From the NCBI GenBank assembly GCA_045540715.1, contig JAZQHT010000004.1, forward strand, positions 218,076-282,075: DNA of 64,000 nt, read 5' to 3'. Both the position numbers and the translations under genes were made by a program. The DNA is from UMGS1279 sp045540715. Its GTDB lineage: Bacteria > Bacillota > Clostridia > Oscillospirales > Acutalibacteraceae. This document shows, in pieces, positions 61,326-64,000 of this stretch. The number at the start of each line of letters is the position of its first letter. Position 1 is the stretch's first letter. The notes beneath the pieces are model-generated. The model did not search any database. It was not told where the DNA came from and saw nothing but the letters and a program-made list of their open reading frames with translations.

Positions 61326-62152
61326 TAATTTATACCCGACAATACAAAAATTTCATTAAACACGTAAAAAATGGGAGCAACAAGTAACATACTGTCAATT
61401 CTATCCATAATTCCGCCGTGTCCCGGAATTGTATCGCCATAATCTTTTATGGCGGCATAACGTTTAATATAGGATGCTGAAAGGTCGCCAACAACACCAA
61501 GTAAAACAAAAATGGGTGTAGTTAAAACGGTTAATAAAACCTTCATTGTCCACATTCTAAAGGCGGTTTTAAAGATTAAGCAAACTGCCAAAACACCAAT
61601 AATGCTTGTTACCATACCGCCAATTAAACCTTCATAAGTCTTTTTGGGGCTAATAACCGGTGCCATTTTGTGTTTGCCAAAAAATACGCCAATAAAATAT
61701 GCGCCAATATCTGCAAAAACGGTATAGCAGATTAAAAGTAAAAGATGGAATAAACCGTTTATAGATTCTATTGTTAATAAAACGATAGACCTTAAACAAC
61801 AAGAAATAACAATTGGAATTGCAATTGCATAGGTCATTGTTGTTGGATAAACCTGTTTATGAAACATTAAAGAAATAATTACTGCAACCACTGCAAAAAT
61901 TGCAACGGCATAAAAATAATCAAAATCTAATGCTTTTTCGTTAATAAATGGGCTTACCATTGCAAAAATTGCACCTAAAACTATTAAGGGCGTATTTTTT
62001 ACAAAGCCCGTATTATGAAAAAGTTCAAAAACACAAACTGCACCTAAAAGGGCAGCAACAACACTATAAGTAATTGTGTGGTAAAAACCTAAGAACAATA
62101 CTGCAACTAAAACTGCACCAATAACCGTGCCTGAAATAATTCTGGTTTTCAT
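61325..62152 (-). CDS. cdsA: Phosphatidate cytidylyltransferase CdsA
   Basis: Makes CDP-diacylglycerol for phospholipid synthesis. 275 residues, about seven to eight membrane helices, with the C-terminal CDS signature GDLSASYIKR then KDYGDTIPGHGGIMDRIDS. FGKHKMAPVISPKKTYEG is also typical. It sits directly after uppS. Confidence 0.96.
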   Translation of the reverse strand: MKTRIISGTVIGAVLVAVLFLGFYHTITYSVVAALLGAVCVFELFHNTGFVKNTPLIVLGAIFAMVSPFINEKALDFDYFYAVAIFAVVAVIISLMFHKQVYPTTMTYAIAIPIVISCCLRSIVLLTIESINGLFHLLLLICYTVFADIGAYFIGVFFGKHKMAPVISPKKTYEGLIGGMVTSIIGVLAVCLIFKTAFRMWTMKVLLTVLTTPIFVLLGVVGDLSASYIKRYAAIKDYGDTIPGHGGIMDRIDSMLLVAPIFYVFNEIFVLSGIN

Positions 62153-62875
62153 TTAAACTCCTCCAAATCTGCGGTTTCTTCCGTTAAAACTATCAATAGC
62201 TTCTTCTAAATGTTTAGGCTTAAAATCGGGCCATAAAATATTAGAAAACCAATATTCGCTATAAGCCGATTGCCAAATTAAGAAGTTTGAAGTGCGATAT
62301 TCACCGCTTGGTCTAATAATAAGGTCGGGGTCGGGTTGGCCAAAAGAATACATATAAGAAGAAATAAGTTCTTCTGTAATTTCGCCTTCTATTTTACCTA
62401 ATGCCATATCTTTATTTATATTATTAACGGCATTAACAATTTCATCTCTGCCGCCGTAATTTATGCACATATTGCAGTGAAGACCTGTTGCGTCTTTACT
62501 ATCTAGTTCTGCTTGGTGCATAAGTTCTAAAATATCTTCGGGCATACCTTTATTGCTACCTAAAAACTGTAAAGAAATATTTTCGTCTAAGAAGTTTTTG
62601 GTGTCTTTTAAATAATCTCTAAAAATATTCATAAGCGCATCAACTTCTTCTTTTGGTCTTCTCCAATTTTCAGTTGAAAAGGCATATACCGTTAAATACT
62701 TAACACCAATTTTGTTGCAATAACGGGCAATAGTTTTAAAGTTTTTGCTACCTTGAGCGTGGCCTGCTGAGCGAGGAAGTCCCCTCTTTTTAGCCCAACG
62801 ACCGTTGCCATCCATAATAATTGCAATATGGGTTGGTATTTTTCTTTCTACTGTTTTTTGCTTTTTAAAAAACAT
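62153..62875 (-). CDS. uppS: Undecaprenyl diphosphate synthase
   Basis: cis-Prenyltransferase that makes the C55 carrier for wall polymers. 240 residues from the ATG at 62875, chosen because AAAGGAAAA lies just upstream; a longer frame from 62908 overlaps the hairpin after frr. IIMDGNGRWAKKRGLPRSAGH has catalytic D22 and N24-G-R26; LTVYAFSTENWRRP and IRPSGEYRTSNFLIWQSAYSE are the other family blocks. Confidence 0.97.
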   Translation of the reverse strand: MFFKKQKTVERKIPTHIAIIMDGNGRWAKKRGLPRSAGHAQGSKNFKTIARYCNKIGVKYLTVYAFSTENWRRPKEEVDALMNIFRDYLKDTKNFLDENISLQFLGSNKGMPEDILELMHQAELDSKDATGLHCNMCINYGGRDEIVNAVNNINKDMALGKIEGEITEELISSYMYSFGQPDPDLIIRPSGEYRTSNFLIWQSAYSEYWFSNILWPDFKPKHLEEAIDSFNGRNRRFGGV

Positions 62876-62898
62876 AGTTTTCCTTTCTTTTATTGCCG

Positions 62899-62935
62899 AA
62901 AATCCCACCGAGAAAAATTTCTCGATGGGGATTTT
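62899..62935 (-). terminator. Hairpin between frr and uppS
   Basis: Imperfect stem of about 17 bp with one bulge and one G-U on the minus strand (arms AAAATCCC..CGAGAAA and TTTCTCG..GGATTTT), followed by TTTTCGG, a weak T tract. Could partly end transcripts between ribosome recycling and envelope genes. Confidence 0.55.
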
Positions 62936-62938
62936 AAG

Positions 62939-63493
62939 TTATATTTCCATTATTTCTTTTTCTTTTTTAGCAGCAAGGTCATCTGCTTCTTTGCAATACT
63001 TATCGGTTAAGTTTTGAATTTTCTTTTCTAAGTTTGCTTGATCGTCTTCTGTGATTTCGTTATTCTTTTTCATTTGTTTTGCTTTATCAACGGCATCACG
63101 TCTTAAATTTCTAACCGCAACCTTTGCTTCTTCGCCGCGAGACTTAATTTCTTTAACTAAATCTCTACGACGTTCTTCTGTTAATTGTGGGAAGATTAAG
63201 CGAATAATCCTACCATCGTTAGAAGGATTAATGCCTATATCTGAAGCTTGAATTGCTTTTTCGATATCTCTTAAAGTTGAAGCGTCCCAAGGTTGAATTT
63301 GAAGCATTCTGCCTTCAGGTACTGAAATAGCAGCCATTTGTTGAATTGGGGTTGGGGTGCCATAGTAATCAACCGTAATTCTATCTAAAACTTTTGGATT
63401 TGCACGACCTGCACGAATAGCAGAATAATCTCTATCTAATGCGTTAAGTGCTTTTTCCATTTTTTCTTCTAAATTAAGTAATAATTCGTCCAT
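62939..63493 (-). CDS. frr: Ribosome recycling factor
   Basis: 184-residue RRF: MEKALNALDRDYSAIRAGRANP, LDRITVDYYGTPTPIQQMA, and coiled domain I ending in KKEKEIMEI. Splits post-termination ribosomes with EF-G. Lies 10 bases after pyrH in the usual pyrH-frr pair. Confidence 0.98.
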   Translation of the reverse strand: MDELLLNLEEKMEKALNALDRDYSAIRAGRANPKVLDRITVDYYGTPTPIQQMAAISVPEGRMLQIQPWDASTLRDIEKAIQASDIGINPSNDGRIIRLIFPQLTEERRRDLVKEIKSRGEEAKVAVRNLRRDAVDKAKQMKKNNEITEDDQANLEKKIQNLTDKYCKEADDLAAKKEKEIMEI

Positions 63494-63503
63494 AGTCTTC
63501 TCC

Positions 63504-63836
63504 TTATTTTACGATTGTACCGTTATTTTCGCCTTTGATGGCTTTAACTATATTTTGGGGGTCGTTAAGATTAAATACTAAAATTGGAATATCGTTATCC
63601 ATACATAAAGACGCTGCGGTGCTATCCATAACGTGTAGGCCTTTATTTAAAACGTCAATATAATTTAATTCGTCAAACTTTTTGGCGTCTTTATTAGTTT
63701 TGGGGTCGCTATCATAAACACCGTCAACGTTTGTTGCTTTGAAAATAATATCAGCATCAATTTCTGCAGCTCTTAATGCCGCTGCAGTATCGGTTGTAAA
63801 GAAGGGGTTACCTGTACCGCAACCAAAAACAACTAC
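63504..63836 (-). CDS. pyrH: Uridylate kinase, C-terminal part only
   Basis: UMP kinase of pyrimidine nucleotide synthesis. The visible 111 codons carry VVFGCGTGNPFFTTDTAA, the ATNVDGVYDSDPKTN nucleotide loop and LHVMDSTAASLC. The 5' half is missing: from 63837 upstream the frame continues only through sequencing-adapter sequence, giving a false N-terminus of 15 residues from 63881. The genomic reading frame should be cut at 63836. Confidence 0.93.
   Translation of the reverse strand, partial: VVVFGCGTGNPFFTTDTAAALRAAEIDADIIFKATNVDGVYDSDPKTNKDAKKFDELNYIDVLNKGLHVMDSTAASLCMDNDIPILVFNLNDPQNIVKAIKGENNGTIVK
63757..63836. repeat. 80-bp direct repeat, genomic copy (within pyrH)
   Basis: Identical over 80 bases to 63921-64000. 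This copy is continuous with the rest of pyrH and is the real one. Confidence 0.97.
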
Positions 63837-63920
63837 AAGTCGGAGGCCAAGCGGTCTTAGGAAGACAACATGTTTCCCCAACTCCTTGGCTCACAGAACG
63901 ACATGGCTACGATCCGACTT
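63837..63920. other. MGI/BGI DNBSEQ adapter block, not genomic
   Basis: 63837-63868 equals the 32-base forward DNBSEQ adapter (begins AAGTCGGAGGCC); 63869-63878 is a 10-base index (CATGTTTCCC); 63879-63920 equals the reverse complement of the 42-base reverse adapter (ends GGCTACGATCCGACTT). No genomic feature should be called here. Confidence 0.97.
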
Positions 63921-64000
63921 TCAATTTCTGCAGCTCTTAATGCCGCTGCAGTATCGGTTGTAAAGAAGGGGTTACCTGTACCGCAACCAAAAACAACTAC
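63921..64000. repeat. 80-bp direct repeat, artefactual second copy
   Basis: Exact copy of 63757-63836 placed after the adapter block. It is best explained as the same 80-bp library insert joined through adapter read-through. Confidence 0.95.

Noticed and set aside
63837..63881. Apparent N-terminus of a complete short UMP kinase starting at 63881
   Set aside because: These 15 codons are adapter sequence; the real protein is truncated at 63836.
63757..64000. Direct repeats as a mobile element or att-like site
   Set aside because: The spacer is a sequencing adapter pair with an index, so the repeat is technical.
1..64000. CRISPR arrays, tRNA/rRNA genes, prophage or defence islands
   Set aside because: No regularly spaced repeats, no cloverleaf or rRNA-like sequence, and no integrase, transposase or defence genes were recognised; the gaps are too short to hide an island.

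Overview
The window is an AT-rich, gene-dense stretch of an endospore-forming member of the Bacillota, most likely an uncultured Clostridia-type lineage known from metagenome assembly. The lineage call rests on sporulation genes (cwlD, spoVB-like, yabP, yabQ, a CotF-type coat protein), a PolC-type replicase, HemZ, the conserved order mazG-hup-rqcP-yabP-yabQ-divIC-yabR, and Shine-Dalgarno-led genes with several TTG/GTG starts. I see no tRNA, rRNA, CRISPR array, insertion sequence, prophage or defence island. No gap between genes exceeds about 140 bases.

Layout. 1-4,207 (+): 3' part of cwlD, then radA, a YitT-type membrane protein and a lipoprotein. 4,247-7,369 (-): a small elongation/division operon of an FHA protein, a RodA/FtsW polymerase and a class B PBP. 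7,475-11,973: nth (+), a divergent SecA (-), an Sfp-type PPTase (+), cysK (-). 12,079-17,362 (-): two peptidases, then the rpmH-rnpA-yidD-yidC-jag operon without dnaA beside it. 17,437-27,912 (-): GT-C transferase, YfhO protein, rsmE, pth, mfd, a PfkB kinase and a hypothetical gene. 28,019-29,686 (-): coat protein and fucO with a perfect Rex operator. 29,794-38,218 (-): PflX-like radical SAM, ApbE, LepA, an ABC exporter, an FAD oxidoreductase, MgtC and a CofE-like protein. 38,353-39,603 (+): mtaB. 39,635-48,097 (-): YczE-type protein, RNA methyltransferase, fumarase alpha, then the sporulation/division/ribosome-rescue cluster. 48,159-50,927 (-): nucleoside kinase, hemZ, mscL. 51,024-54,210 (-): rpsF-ssb-rpsR, a G5-M23 endopeptidase, a GNAT. 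54,213-63,836 (-): the pyrH-frr-uppS-cdsA-dxr-rseP-ispG-polC run joining translation recycling, isoprenoid and envelope lipid synthesis, and replication.

The strongest biological oddity is polC: its PHP domain is continuous and has all nine metal-ligand positions filled, but the DnaQ-type 3'-5' exonuclease domain normally inserted in the PHP domain is absent. This suggests replication proofreading by the PHP domain or by a separate exonuclease. Regulatory signals that stand out are a perfect Rex operator on fucO, a WalR-type direct repeat before the M23 endopeptidase, an apparently leaderless FHA-rodA-pbp mRNA, a terminator whose 3' arm carries the next gene's ribosome binding site, and an rpsF leader that can hide its own ribosome binding site.

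The last 164 bases are not genomic. An 80-bp stretch of pyrH is repeated exactly on both sides of an 84-bp block that matches the two MGI/BGI DNBSEQ adapters around a 10-base index. Real sequence ends at 63,836. Much of the rest is ordinary housekeeping, and I do not see a new multi-gene system here.
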